Shown one piece after another: positions 22,897 to 34,729 of a stretch of DNA of 64,000 nucleotides. Where the stretch lies: NCBI GenBank assembly GCA_032622095.1, contig CP136067.1, positions 43,815,549 through 43,879,548 of the forward strand. The letters run 5' to 3'. The notes below the pieces were generated by a model. That model was not told the origin of the DNA and did not search any database. It saw only the letters and a program-made list of their open reading frames with translations. Within the stretch, counting starts at the first letter, position 1, and every line of letters begins with the position of its first letter. Source of the stretch: Siphonodentalium dalli (taxonomy: Eukaryota > Mollusca > Scaphopoda > Gadilida > Siphonodentaliidae). The position numbers and the translations under genes are program-made.

Positions 22897-24182
22897 CAGT
22901 AATGCCCTAAATAATCGACTCCTTAACCACAGCAGAATTATGGGTAACTTAAATTTTTAGTCGAGTTTTTTTCCAAAACTCGACTTATAGTATGATGGTG
23001 GGCGGGCGGGCGGGTGGGCGGACGGGCGGGCGGGCGACATGTTTTGCTTATAACTCAACCGTTTATTGACAAAAATGGTGTGTGAGTACATATCCATGCA
23101 CGTAAGCTGCAGACAAAAAATCTGGTTCGTCCGCACATTTATTACAGAGTTATGGCCCTTTGAATTTTCAGCTCGTTAGCGCGATAACTTCAACAAACGT
23201 TATCCGATTTGATTGAAATTTGGTATATAGGTGTCTCCCAAGAATATCTCGGATGAGTTCGAAAACCGGCCTGGTCCGATAAAATTTGATAGAGTTATGG
23301 CCCTTAATTAGTCATTTTTCACAAATTTTCAGCTCGTTAGCGCGATAACTTCAACAAACGTTATCCGATTTGATTGAAATTTGGTATATAGGTGTCTCCC
23401 AAGAATATCTCGGTCGAGTTCGAAAACCGGCCAGTTCCGATAAAATTTGATAGAGTTATGGCCCTTAATTAGTCATTTTTCACAAATTTTCAGCTCGATA
23501 ATTTAACAAACATCATCCTATTTGATTGAAATTTTGATATTTAGGTGTCTCCCAAGAATACCTCGGACAAGTTAGAAAACCGGCCCGGTCCGATAAAATT
23601 TGATAGAGTTATGGTCTTTAAGTAGTCATTTTGTACGAATTTTGAGCTCGTTAGCACGATAACTTCAACAAACGTCATCCGATTCAACTAAACAATTTGG
23701 TATATAAGTGTCTTCCAATAATATACTGGACGAGTTCGAAAACCAGCCTGGCCCAATAAAATTTGATGAGTTATGGCCCTTAATTAGTCATTTTTCGTGA
23801 ATTTTTAGCTCGTTAGCGCGATAACTTCAACAAACGTCCTCCGATTTGTTTAAAATTTGGAATAGACATACTTGCCAAGAATATTTCGGATGAGTTCGAA
23901 AACCAGCCTGGCCCGATAAAATTTGATGGAGTTATGGCCCTTAATTAATCATTTTTCGATTTTACCTATTAATTAGTCTACCGATACTGATGCACACCAA
24001 TTGGCGGTAGCCACCGTCGGTAAGCCACCGAAAACGAGACACAGCATCTCTGATGCCACCTCTTGTTAGGATTTAGTCGGAGATATGGCTTGTTTGGCAA
24101 CAAGCCAAATTTCCGACTAAATCCTGAAAAGTTACCCATAATTCTGCTGTGGTTAAGGAGTCGATTATTTAGGGCATTACTG
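22897..24182. mobile_element. Family A MITE carrying a family C element
   Basis: CAGTAATGCCCTAAATAATC at 22897 and TATTTAGGGCATTACTG at 24182. The left arm is interrupted after GGGTAACTT and resumes at AGGATTTAGTCGG beyond 24065. The inner part of the hairpin is also shortened (GCTTGTTTGGCAACAAGCC). Confidence 0.85.
22958..24063 (+). mobile_element. Family C (pearl/Helitron-like) element
   Basis: Hairpin start TAGTCGAGTTTTTTTCCAAA then ACTCGACTTATAG, a GGGCGGGCGGGCG run, and TTATAACTCAACCGTTTATTG. About five tandem cores of ~160 bp follow, marked GCTCGTTAGCGCGATAACTT, GAATATCTCGGATGAGTTCG and GAGTTATGGCCCTTAATTAG. The unique 3' end has ACCAATTGGCGGTAGCCACC and CATCTCTGATGCCACCTCT. No TIR, hairpin, core repeats and an insertion in a known sequence resemble the bivalve 'pearl' elements. 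No Rep/helicase, so non-autonomous. Confidence 0.78.
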
Positions 24183-24362
24183 TATTATCTACCACTTTTA
24201 GTCATCCAGGTCAAAAAGATGTGATATCAGTCAGTTTGCCTGTCAGTTTGTGTTATGGTGTGTTTTATTGGGATATGAAATGCATGACCAAGTTGGCAGT
24301 TGACCAATCACCAAACATGATTTAATGTAACACACGTACAGGCTATGTAAATAATTAGGAAA

Positions 24363-24453
24363 TGAACGTTGTGGGTGTGTTTCATTGAGGGATATGGCAT
24401 GTGTCCCCTAATGACCACAGTGCCATATCACTCAATAAAACACACTACATTCA
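24363..24453. repeat. Inverted repeat, GTGTGTTTCATTGAGGGATATGG type
   Basis: GGTGTGTTTCATTGAGGGAT with ATGGCATGTG at the left pairs with GTGCCATATCACTCAATAAA and ACACAC at the right. A related single arm (GGTGTGTTTTATTGGGATAT) lies at about 24258. Confidence 0.65.
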
Positions 24454-24454
24454 T

Positions 24455-25285
24455 TTCTTATATTTTTATAGATTTTTGCTGAATGTATTCTTATTTTTTT
24501 TCACAAAATCTGCCGAGAATTCGAGACTAGACCACACATCACTTAAAAGTCAGCCCAATGTAAGATTTCCAAGCAGTGATCATGTAATCAATATAAATAA
24601 CTGGCTTCAGATGCAATTCCCAACTGAACTTTAACTTTTTTTCACCACAAATGGAGACAGAAATATAATTCAAAAGTGCTGAATAGATCGACGAAGTTAG
24701 GCGATGAAAAATCACCGGTTTTGGACATGCAGGTTTCATTCTTCGGACATCATATGATGATAACCCAAATTTATTCTGTAAAGGGAGCGTTGATTGAATG
24801 GTGCCGGTTGTACAAATTAAAGGCGATTACTAATCATCAAAAACCTTAATCTCTGCACTGGTTATATCATAGTTTGTTGATTAGGAGGTCTGTAAGATGT
24901 AATACGTAAATACGTTGTCCTATAATTCGATGTACCAGCCAACATTTGGCCATTAAAATTTTTATTTGGCCACTGTATGGGCAGTTTCTTAAAAAAATAA
25001 TGGAACGCAAATTGGGCAAATAATATTGAATGAAACACATTTATGAATGATGAATATAGAACATCACTGCCATGTATTTATAGTTAGCAAAATGCTACTT
25101 GTCTACGTTGTTTACTTTTTGCATGGCTGAAATTTAACTGTTATTTCTTTTTACTTGTAATTCACAAATCAAATGAACTCTCTTGATTTGTTAACAAACG
25201 ATAGATGGCTGAAATTTAATCTAAAAATGCATGGAACTGTCTGATTTTCACAATGATAAGGCCTTAAAATGGTGATATTTCTGGT
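24455..25285. other. Intronic sequence, nothing recognised
   Basis: No repeat family or coding signature was identified. Confidence 0.4.
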
Positions 25286-25356
25286 AGCCCCCCCCCCCCC
25301 CTGCCCCTAGTCCAGAGCTCCACCCCTACTAATTTTATCGACCCCCCCCCCCTCAC
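25286..25356. repeat. Two poly-C runs around a C-rich segment
   Basis: About a dozen consecutive C at about 25289 and again at about 25343, with CTGCCCCTAGTCCAGAGCTC between. Such runs are often the ends of G/C-tract elements, but no partner was found. Confidence 0.6.
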
Positions 25357-25466
25357 TGAGAGCTTTCCTATGAATGGCAACATGCAAGCCATATTTCTGA
25401 CTAAATCCTGAAAAATTACCCATAATTCTGCTGTGGTTAAGGAGTCAATTATTTAGGGCATTACTG
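25352..25466. mobile_element. Family A MITE, right half only
   Basis: CTCACTGAGAGCTTTCCTAT ... ATTATTTAGGGCATTACTG followed by TA. The left arm is missing; the C-run abuts the loop. Confidence 0.85.
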
Positions 25467-26122
25467 TATAGATATCCGATCATAGTAAAACCATGTTGAT
25501 CTGCCTTATGTAAACTGGAAGTGAGTGTTTTAAGATGGCGGCAGACTTGTTTATTCAGGCCGGTTGAACAAGCATTTGATGTCGCAGTCTAAATAAAATT
25601 AGACGGTGTTTCAATCAAATTACGGTTCACTCTCATGGTTAAAATTATTTCAAACAGGAGAAACCGAGCCAATGCGCAGCGAATGATGCGTTGTTTGACC
25701 AATGAATAGCTTCCTGCAAATTTAATTATTCATGCAAGCCACACCCGTGGTTTTTGACTTAAATCTCATGATGTTATTGAATAAAATACACATCAGTGTC
25801 GCATATATTAACTGACCAACCGTTTACATGACCTTAGACTCATGTGTGTAGATCTATGAGTGTATAAACATATTGCCTTCATAAATATTAATGAATTTTC
25901 ACAAAAAGGGGATCCCCTTCATCTCTGAAATCAGTTGGAATGCCTGATGTTTAGAACAAAATTCAGTTTCCGCCCACACGCCCCGACTGTTTTTCACTAT
26001 TATAAAACTCTAGCTAGAATTTTCGCAATGGAAAGAGCCAAGGACCTTAATCCTTTTGCCAAAAAGGGTAGAAAAATACCTGAGCTAACACTAAGCCTTG
26101 AAATAGTGTGTCTATCATTTAC

Positions 26123-26276
26123 AGAATGAGATCCCCAGACTTTATTGATGCTAGGCCACTGTGTGGGGTAGCATCAATAAATTTACCCTCTGGGACCATA
26201 GGGTGAATTTAGTGATGCTACCTCGCACAGTGGGCTATCATCATAAAATTCACCCTCTGGGGACCTCATTCTGGCA
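26123..26276. mobile_element. Foldback MITE, GAATGAGxTCCCCAGA ends
   Basis: AGAATGAGATCCCCAGAC at the left, CTCTGGGGACCTCATTCTG at the right. Inner repeats are GGTGAATTTAGTGATGCTA and GTAGCATCAATAAATTTACC. A shorter relative lies at 26482. Confidence 0.75.
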
Positions 26277-26481
26277 TCGTCTTCTGGTGGGAATTATCTG
26301 TATATATAGTCTCAAATTAAAATTGTTTTAAGTTACTTTTTCCTTTCTGTTCAGTTTCTATATCCCTTAATTTGCAGAAGATAAAATGAAAATTGAGATG
26401 CCCAATGGGTGAACATTACCAACTTCAACTGGGGAACTTCAATCTGATCCTAGGTCTCCCATAATAGTTGAGGCCCAAGTA

Positions 26482-26570
26482 CAATGAGGTTTCCAGAGGG
26501 TGAATTTGGTGATGCTAGTTGTGCGGGATATTGTCACTATATTCACCCTCTGGGGACCTCATTCAGCAAA
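26482..26570. mobile_element. Short foldback MITE, same family as 26123
   Basis: CAATGAGGTTTCCAGAGGGT GAATTT... pairs with ...TTCACCCTCTGGGGACCTCA. About 89 bp with a loop near TGTGCGGGATATTG. Confidence 0.75.
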
Positions 26571-26657
26571 TGTCAGACACCACTATTTCAAGGCTTAGCC
26601 AACATGTACATCTCGATAGTTATAATTAGCAGCAGAGATCATAGTTATGAACATGTA

Positions 26658-26873
26658 CAGTATAATGCTCTAAGTAATCGACTTCTTAACCACAGCAGAA
26701 TTATGGGTAACTTTTCAGGATTTAGTCGGATATTATGACTTGTTGCCATTCATTGGAAAGCTCTCCCTGAGAGCTTTCCGATGAATGGCAACAAGCCATA
26801 TTTCCGACTAAATCCTGAAAAGTTACCCATAATTCTGCTGTGGTTAAGAAGTCGATTACTTAGAGCATTACTG
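26658..26873. mobile_element. Family A MITE, near-complete
   Basis: CAGTATAATGCTCTAAGTAA ... ACTTAGAGCATTACTG flanked by TA. The compensating changes (GCTCTAAG/CTTAGAGC, CTTCTTAACC/GGTTAAGAAG) are present in both arms. Confidence 0.92.
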
Positions 26874-26874
26874 T

Positions 26875-28740
26875 ACTTCTTCCCGTATAGCTAGATTCAC
26901 GTTTTGCATGGCAGCTCTAATTTCAGGAACACCAATTATAAACAAAGATAGCCTTTAATTTTAGTACATATTACTCAGAAACCTTTTCATGGTCACATAA
27001 CCCATGAAATTCAGGTAGTGTTCATGTACGTTCAGTCGTGACTATCTAAGGTTGTGAATTCATACGCGAAGTCAGTCGTAAAACGTATTTTTGTATTGTA
27101 CAGGTTTGCAAAAGTTAATAGTTGACTTGAGTGGTAAGCACTTCCTGGTAGATTCATTCTTTTCATACACGTAAACTTTTTGCCAGGCCATGTACATTGC
27201 CAAGATGGATGGCTATATGTGCATTTTCTGAAACTCAAATTTAAATTTGCTTATATAAATTACTTTTAACAATAAATTATAAAAATATTTTCTTATGCAG
27301 GTTTTGATCTTATCTATTGACTACAGTGTGCTATCTTCAGTTTGACTGGTCGATAGCTACGCAAGATAAACCCGTGTTGTGTGGTCAGCATCAAACTCCA
27401 TGATATTTCTGGGAAGCACACAGAATTTTTTTCCGAAAATATCATATTGTCACTTAGTCACCACGCGGAAGAAAACCCCATGATATTTCTGGGAACCACA
27501 CAGAAATTTGTCCTTATTATATATTTGTCAAACAAAGGAAAGCAATGATATCAGTTTCAATCTGATTCAAGAGTGTGATATCAGTATTTATCTACCATTT
27601 ACTATGAAATTCCCTGATACAATGGGCGATAACGAATAAGCGATAAAAGCATCCGTATCGTTACTGCAGTTGCAATACAAGGCGCTCGTGACGTCGTTGA
27701 CTGATCAAAATCATGAATGAACTGACGTCACATCAATCGCGTGAAAAATCAAAACGACATTCCAACGTATATTATTGCGTACTATAAACAAATAGTTCCA
27801 ATGTTTTAACATTATTTGATTGCCTACCGGGTAACCATCACGGGTATTATGGTATAACACATCACAAGGGAACTAATATGTATGTGTTCAGTATGTATTA
27901 TAAGGAAGGGCGTAGCCAGCATTTTTAACAGGCGGGTTCGAATATTTAACTTGAGGGGCACAGGACCGAGGCGCAAAGCGCTGCGTGTGAAGGCGCGAAT
28001 CTGGGGCATATTCGACCAGTATTTGTGTAATATCTGCGCGTATATCAGAGAGGTAATAAAATTTAACATTGAATTTTAGTGGTTTTTTTTAAAGAACATA
28101 ATTAAACACACACATCTAGACTTTCTCAAATTATTATGGTATCTATATCGCCTTTGTCTATAGTAAAATTAAATGTACTCATTTGAACTTGAAATTATAT
28201 TATATAGTTGTCTGGGATTGAACACCGATCAGGGTTCGTAATCGGTATCAGTACCGGAATCGTAACCGCGGTCAATGCGGTGCCGCTTCTCACCTGTAAG
28301 AATCGCCGGTAATCTGGATTGAGTGGCAACATATAACCCTTTCTATACTATAAATGGATACGCAGACTCAGTTATAGAAAGTATTCATTGGAAATTTGGA
28401 ATGAAATATTTTTCATTTGGCGGGATGTTTAGGTGATACAAACACGCCAGATACATAAAAGTGCAGCAGGAGCCATATTTATTGCGGGGAATATTTTCAC
28501 AAATGCTTGTTGAGCTTATTGTCTGAAAATCAGGCGGAGATGGTCTCATGTTTGATTCTTGTAATAATGATATTTTATTAATTGGATAAGGAATAAATAA
28601 ACAGAAAACAACTATTAATATTTAATTGTTTTTATTTGTAATTAAACATTTCGTTGGTGTATGAAAACAAATATTGTTTAACTTTTTTTATTGGTCAGAA
28701 TATCGAAAATGGAAATAAAAAGTCCAAGTATATGTTTTCC
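26875..28740. other. Intronic sequence with minor direct repeats, no gene seen
   Basis: CCATGATATTTCTGGGAA with CACACAGAA occurs at about 27399 and 27478. A fragment like the TTAA-4 left end (ATAACCCTTTCTATACTATA) lies at 28333. Otherwise nothing was recognised. Confidence 0.45.
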
Positions 28741-29130
28741 TTAACCCTTTACCCAACAAACCGGCCAAAACCGGCCAAATAAAGCTTCAACAGCCTAAAA
28801 TATCTTGGGTCTGTCTCAATAGAACCATACAAATATGGATATCATTGGAACCGGCTCCTTGACCACATTGTGATGGTTACAGTTATGCCCTGTGCCAATG
28901 CATTCTCTTATATATGCGAGTCGACCATAGGTCGCCTCGCATATATAAGAGAATGCATTGGCCTAAAAAAAATCTTTTTTTACCATTTTTTCTTACATTC
29001 TTTAACAATTTTATAATTTTTAATGTGTTAAGCCAATGCATTCTCTTATATATGCGAGGCGACCTATGGTCGACTCGCATATATAAGAGAATGCATTGGC
29101 ACAGGGCCATTCTGTTGGGTAAAGGGTTAA
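28741..29130 (+). mobile_element. TTAA-2 element, two copies of the shared palindrome
   Basis: TTAACCCTTTACCCAACAAA at the left, TGTTGGGTAAAGGGTTAA at the right. The left unique part has ACCGGCCAAAACCGGCC and CAAATATGGATATCATTGG. Palindromes at 28892-28961 and 29033-29103 have their centres in opposite orientation (GAGTCGACCATAGG versus GAGGCGACCTATGG). Confidence 0.92.
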
Positions 29131-32100
29131 GTCTCCGGGCCACTTCTCCCTATTTTGGGCTGAAGTCTCCCTAAAATCTCCAGAGTGAGAAGTCTCTTCT
29201 CCTTGTGTTCAACCCCTAGCTTGCATGGGCCCTATCTCTATATGATAACTACTCATCAATGATGCTTTTGTATAAAGCGGGTTGATGCAAAGTTAACAGG
29301 TATTTTGGGTATATATTTGAAGCTGAATTCAGTTATGTTGCTATAATGTTCGTGGATCACATGTTTTCATGATGGGTCATATTAGTTATGCAATTACGTG
29401 CATTGTGCTGCTATATTGAGAACTGCACACACGAATCGTCATAAGGACATCGCGTCCTTCAATTAAGCTCCCGTAGCACATCCTGGTTCGTATAATGCCT
29501 ACAGGCTTTATGATAGAATTCAGAAAAAAATCAGGTTCTGGCTTTTCATCAGCATTCTGTTTAACACAATGACCTAACTGCTGAGAAAACAGCCACGACT
29601 TGGCTGACAGCAAGGTTGTGTGGAATTGTTTGGTCACCTTTTGATCAAATATAGCTTTGCTGACTTTCCGATTGCAGTCATTGGTCCGATATTATTATAT
29701 TTTACTGTTGCGCTGCTGCAGGGATAAATGTAGTTCACCCCGCACATGTCAAATTCTGCCACATGCATACAATATTTATATCAAGTTAGTGTATAATGTT
29801 GCATATAATTATATACATGGATCATGCAGTGGACGGGAATATAAATGTTCGGACTGATACTTATATATTAAGATTAAATCGACCAACAAGCTACAGTTCA
29901 CGAACAAACCAAAAATGGTGTGTCGCATTGAACGCATCAATCATTATAATGGCATATTTTCGAGCATTATGAGTGATTGATCTTCAGAAAGAACAAAACA
30001 AAACAAAAACAATTGATGTGTTTCCTAGCTCACCGCCTGTCGGTGGAAATAAAATATTACTGGTACTGTGGCACAAGTATCACGGTTCCGATACTGTTCT
30101 CAGTGCAGAACCGTATCGAATGTCCTGGTGCCGACGGTAGTTTGCGAACCCTGACACCGATACTTAATATGTCTAAATCTGACCATTCACAGTATGACAC
30201 TTGTCACCCCCATTGGATTTATTGTTTCGAACACTAAATTATTAATTGAGATCATCACATGTTTGAATATTATATTCTATTCATGCATATATAGAGTGAC
30301 ACGGACTATGCACTATTGTCATATTATTTGACAATTATTATGCGAATTCCAAAAGTGTCCTATTGCATGCATGTTGTATATTAAGTTGTTACTAACCGGA
30401 ACACATTCCGTGTCCGTTAACCCATTTCCAAGCATATACACGCCCTATATTCCGTGTTTATCCTATTGGTGTGATGTTAATGTGCACACCATGGGAGGGT
30501 TTCGGTCACTGTTCAATCCACATAACTGTTGTGATATGGACTCAATTGTGTGAAGATGCTCAAGTCGTATGTGCACAATATTTTAGCACCCGATATGTTA
30601 GTTACATTAATCTGAGCCGAGTAACACAATCGGCCGAATTCTGGTCCCTGGTCTAGTCCAGGGTTTCATGTAAACTATAGTCTAGACCAGGCCGAAACAA
30701 CGGTGATCGCCATGTGTTACCCAGCTTCGAGGCGCGTAAGCTGGGATTATTGGTCAGCACTGGTCCGTATTCTCGTCTTTTTGAAACTCAGGTTTACGAA
30801 AACCAAGGTTTGCCTTATTGTCATTCAAGCCTTTATCGGTCTGTTCATAATTCGAACCATGTGGTAACGTACAGGTTCTGGTAACAGAAACATATGTATT
30901 TTTTGGAAGCATTTATCTTTATGTTAACCAAATAGGAATTGTGTTTTATTGATATGCCGTGTAGAAGAAAGATTATAATTATATATGAACTGGACAAAAT
31001 GTAATATAATCGATAATTATGTGTGTTATAGGTAATAGTCTACAACTGAGACCTAGTACCCCCCTGGTCTGAGATTTTTGTATAAACCGAGACTTGAACC
31101 TGAGACGAGAATACCTTTTTCTGTTTTGTCAGTAACGATACAGATTGGTAATTTGATTGTAAATCATGCGTGCTTTTATCTGGCTTTACAGTGGAGTTTT
31201 ATTTATAACACCCTTGCCTTGTTTGAAAGCATATTACCGTTAGAGGGATTAAGTCAGATTTTCGTGCTATTATTTCTAATATGTTATCGATGGGTTTGGT
31301 TGACACGGATAAATAGGGAATGATAGTAGTTTTGCAATCGGGGGTCAATACTATGAACAATTTTATACCTGTAAATACAAATTGTATTTATTAATTTGTA
31401 ATTACAAATTTGTGTTAACTATCACAGTGGTTTCATAGTACAGGGAAAATTTAGCCGTATTATTGTAATACCTTAGACTGGGCGAGAGGTGAAACCCCTA
31501 AAAGGCAGCTGTAAAACTTAGAAAAAACTAACTCACCACTCTGCTCCCATGCACCTGTTATCAGTGTTATCTAAATACCAGTTCAAATTAGACGGACATG
31601 CATATAGAGCTAAAATAACTGACAACAATTTATATGGGGAAGTTACAATGCGTGCTATCATATTGTGATTAGTGATAACGCCGATACTATGAAACGATGA
31701 GCTAACAAAATCTCGCAAATTTCACAAAGATATACTGTTGATTATTGTAGATTGCTTACAGACAAACCTTTGCGTGTGAGTGATTCACAATATATTGAAT
31801 CACGGCGGGCCAAAGTTACAAAAGAAATAACCAATCATAAGTTGAGAGGTGGTCGCTTATCAGAGCTATCCAATCGGTTCACGGATTGCTAAGTTGATGA
31901 CCACTTGTCTGCGCAAGTTAACAATTAAACGGTTCGTTTGTAGTGTGTGTATGTAAGTACAAGTCAGTGTAATAACGAGTACTACAAACAATTTGGTATC
32001 ATTGTTTTTACAAATTACAAATTTACAACCATTCAGTTTGTGAAAATAAAATATTATTTTGATGGTATAGCATTATATATATTGTGACCATCCTATTATT

Positions 32101-33007
32101 TCAAACTGATCCGCTAAACCAAACCAAACCAATAGGAGTGTCATTTTATAATGTCAAACTGCTCCGATATCTTATAATATATCTAGATAGGGACGTTGCT
32201 ATATGGGCTCAGTTTGGCGACGGGGTGTCCATCCTATAATTTCCATATGCACCCTTTGAAGAAAAAAAAATGCCTATAAATTCCACATAACGATGGAATC
32301 GTATATCAAGAGGAAAGTATTTTAATTTTTCTACGCTGATAACAAAAGTTAGTCAATATGACTAACATATGTTAGTCAAACGTTTTTCCTCAGGATGACT
32401 GACTTAGTTCAGCCAACATGACTGAGGCATAACATTAATCAAAATTACTAGGGTGATGTTTGTCATAACGACTAAGAAATGGGGACTTTTCTTAGTCAAT
32501 TAGTCTGAATTATTTGCAAATAATTCCAATAATTGACCAAAGTTACTAAAAGAATGTTTGTGACTAACACTAAGTTAGTCATATTTAGTCATTATGTCCA
32601 ATCCAAGGGGCGGGGGTGCACAACTTACTGTTACAGCTTGAAAATCAGAAGCCAACCGGGACAAACAATTACATTTCACAGAAATAGAAGTTTTTCTAAT
32701 TGAGGGGTGGGGATAATGTTGGATATCGACGTTGGCGCATCGAAGAGAGCATCTTGCCACGTCACTGCATTTATGCTCTAGTCATTTATGAAAACTGTGC
32801 TTGCATCTTCGTATTCGTGTCCTTTATCGTGACCAAATGCATTCGCGTCGACGATTGAAACTCAAAGGATAATCCGCCCATGAACATGAGTATCATTTAC
32901 CTCGCAATGCATTCTTGAGTGAAAAATCATACTCACATTGGGAACACGCGTCATTTTTATCCATTTGTCATTTATAAACTATACTTGATCAAGACAACAA
33001 CAACGAA
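29131..33007. other. Intronic sequence, no gene recognised
   Basis: AT-rich, with a short inverted repeat around 30650-30695 (CTGGTCTAGTCCAGG / CTAGACCAGG) and a cluster of TTAGTCA/TGACTAA heptamers at 32345-32590. Open frames are short and without motifs. Confidence 0.45.
32345..32590. promoter_or_regulatory. Cluster of TTAGTCA / TGACTAA motifs
   Basis: At least six TTAGTCA or (A/C)GACTAA heptamers lie on both strands within about 245 bp, several as tight inverted pairs (GTTAGTCAATATGACTAAC). TGACTAA is one base from the AP-1 core TGACTCA. It could be a decayed palindromic repeat instead; a regulatory role is only a guess. Confidence 0.25.
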
Positions 33008-33127
33008 ATGCCTCTAACCAAATACCAAAAGGCAGTATTTCTGGAAGAAGTGAATACAAGAAAAGACATACTATTTGGAAAGTTTTCTCCATCGGTCACC
33101 AGAAAACATTCTAGACAAGTTCCTTAA
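33008..33127 (+). pseudogene. Myb/SANT-like DNA-binding domain fragment (N-terminus)
   Basis: ATG in a good context (ACGAAATG) opens 39 codons: MPLTKYQKAVFLEEVNTRKD then ILFGKFSPSVTRK, then a stop. The pattern of a basic start, a hydrophobic-Glu-Glu helix and KDxLFGKFS resembles the first helices of the Myb/SANT-like domain in many invertebrate proteins, often Harbinger transposon accessory proteins. Only the first third of the domain is present; the next ~30 codons stay open in a shifted frame. Probably a decayed transposon gene piece. Confidence 0.4.
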
Positions 33128-34552
33128 CGTTGTAACTTTCAATAAATTGGGTTATTTCAGCAGTTACAAGGAACACATACTGCTACCTCACATCCAAGCT
33201 GCATGACACCCCATAAGTTTGACAATTTCTAAATATAGGCCATTTCAATCCAAACTTTTGACCAAAGGAGGTAAATATGCAAATGTTGGTCTAAAACAAA
33301 ACATACCCCTCAATAAATTGTTGGAAAAAACTTAATAACAGAACAAGTTCAACCTATTGTTGTTGTAAAATTTCCAATTCATGTTGTTTCAGGTATCAAA
33401 TTTCCAGCTGTTGAACGTGTTGATAACATGTTTGGAGCGAGAAACATAACCCAACCCCCTTGTCGCGACGTCCCTGTGGGTTGTACTTGAGATTTCCAGC
33501 TGACAAATATATTTTCACAAGGGGGTGAATCGACCCCTTGTCGCCACGTCCCTGTGTATCATAAATAGATATATTATCCGGGTTAAGGGTGCGAAAACTG
33601 AAAAATTATGTTTCATAGTACTCGAACATTCTTTGTGATTGGAGATATTTGTAAATACAAAGAACACGTACTATTTGTGATTTATGTTTGTAATCGTAGG
33701 TTCATAGTATTGGTGGAATGATAAATTGTTATTTCTTACAAACAATTGTAGATTCTTACAAAGAAAAAGTTTGATAGTATTGACCCCGGAACGTAATCCG
33801 CATTGGATGCGGGTGTCTTTCGTTCCGTGTTTCTGAAATGAATTGAGGTCGGAGCTAGTTTTGATAGTACTAATTCATCATTTGAGAATAAATTATTGCT
33901 GGACTGGATATACAATATAACAGCAAAAACTCTCAAAATTATATTAAGTCAGAACGAAAAATTGTGGTTCAAAATAAGGGAAATGTCCGATTAAATTGAA
34001 TTAAATTAAATGCATGGGACCCCTGCTCTTGATTAATGATTTATTTGGTCCAGTTTCTTAAGCCTTGACATTTCAAATTGGTTTATTTGTCATAATTTAT
34101 CTTTAAACATGGATTTGGAGACAAATTACATGACAATGTAAATATCTGCTACTCCTATCGGGAGTGTGATACAACGCACCCATCTGGATTTTTTTCCGAT
34201 TAATTTAACTAACCCAGCTGTTGCCCGAGCCAACGACCTGTCGAATCCTGGAAGTCAGGCGACGAGGGCACTCTGTTTTCAAGGGCGGGTTCGTCCGAAC
34301 CCACCGAACCCTAGCTGGCTACGCCCATGATTATAAGTGTAAGAAATTGTGTCCATTGAATACATTTACGTTAGGCATATTCGCAGAACAGGCAGGTTGT
34401 GAGAATTTAGCAAAGCGAGCTAATCGCGTGACACAGATACCTTTGCAGGTTGGGAGAATTTACTCAAGAAAGCGAATCATCGGACACAAATTCAACAGAT
34501 TTGGCATTTAAGAAACTCCTGAAATGTAATTTGTGCGGTGGATGGTAGATAA
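33128..34552. other. Intronic sequence, minor repeats only
   Basis: CCCCTTGTCGC(G/C)ACGTCCCTGTG occurs twice (about 33458 and 33535). Phrases such as TTCATAGTA recur between 33600 and 33780 and near 31430. No gene seen. Confidence 0.4.
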
Positions 34553-34723
34553 ATGTGTTATATACACAATGTGTTTGTAACGATTCATGTATCGCGACTC
34601 GGGCTAGTTTTCGTGTCCATATAGCGACTCGGTGACCAAGGTCGCCTCGTCGCTATATGGCCACGAAAACTTGCCTCGTCACGATACATGAATCGTTACA
34701 AACACATTGTGTATATAACACAT
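34553..34723. mobile_element. Foldback MITE with ~80-bp arms
   Basis: TGTGTTATATACACAATGTG at the left and CATTGTGTATATAACACA at the right. The arms also share TAACGATTCATGTATCG and TTTTCGTGxCCATATAGCGA. The loop is at GGTGACCAAGG. Confidence 0.85.
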
Positions 34724-34729
34724 ATTTAT

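Noticed and set aside
28883-29174. Open frames on both strands translating the palindromes (CILLYMR / RIYKRMHW-type peptides), here and in many other places
   Set aside because: They are translations of the ~70-bp palindrome, occur on both strands of every TTAA-1/-2 copy and contain no independent coding signal.
29977-30237. 86-codon + strand frame
   Set aside because: Contains repeat-like ACCGATAC/GTATCG text, no motif and no splice support.
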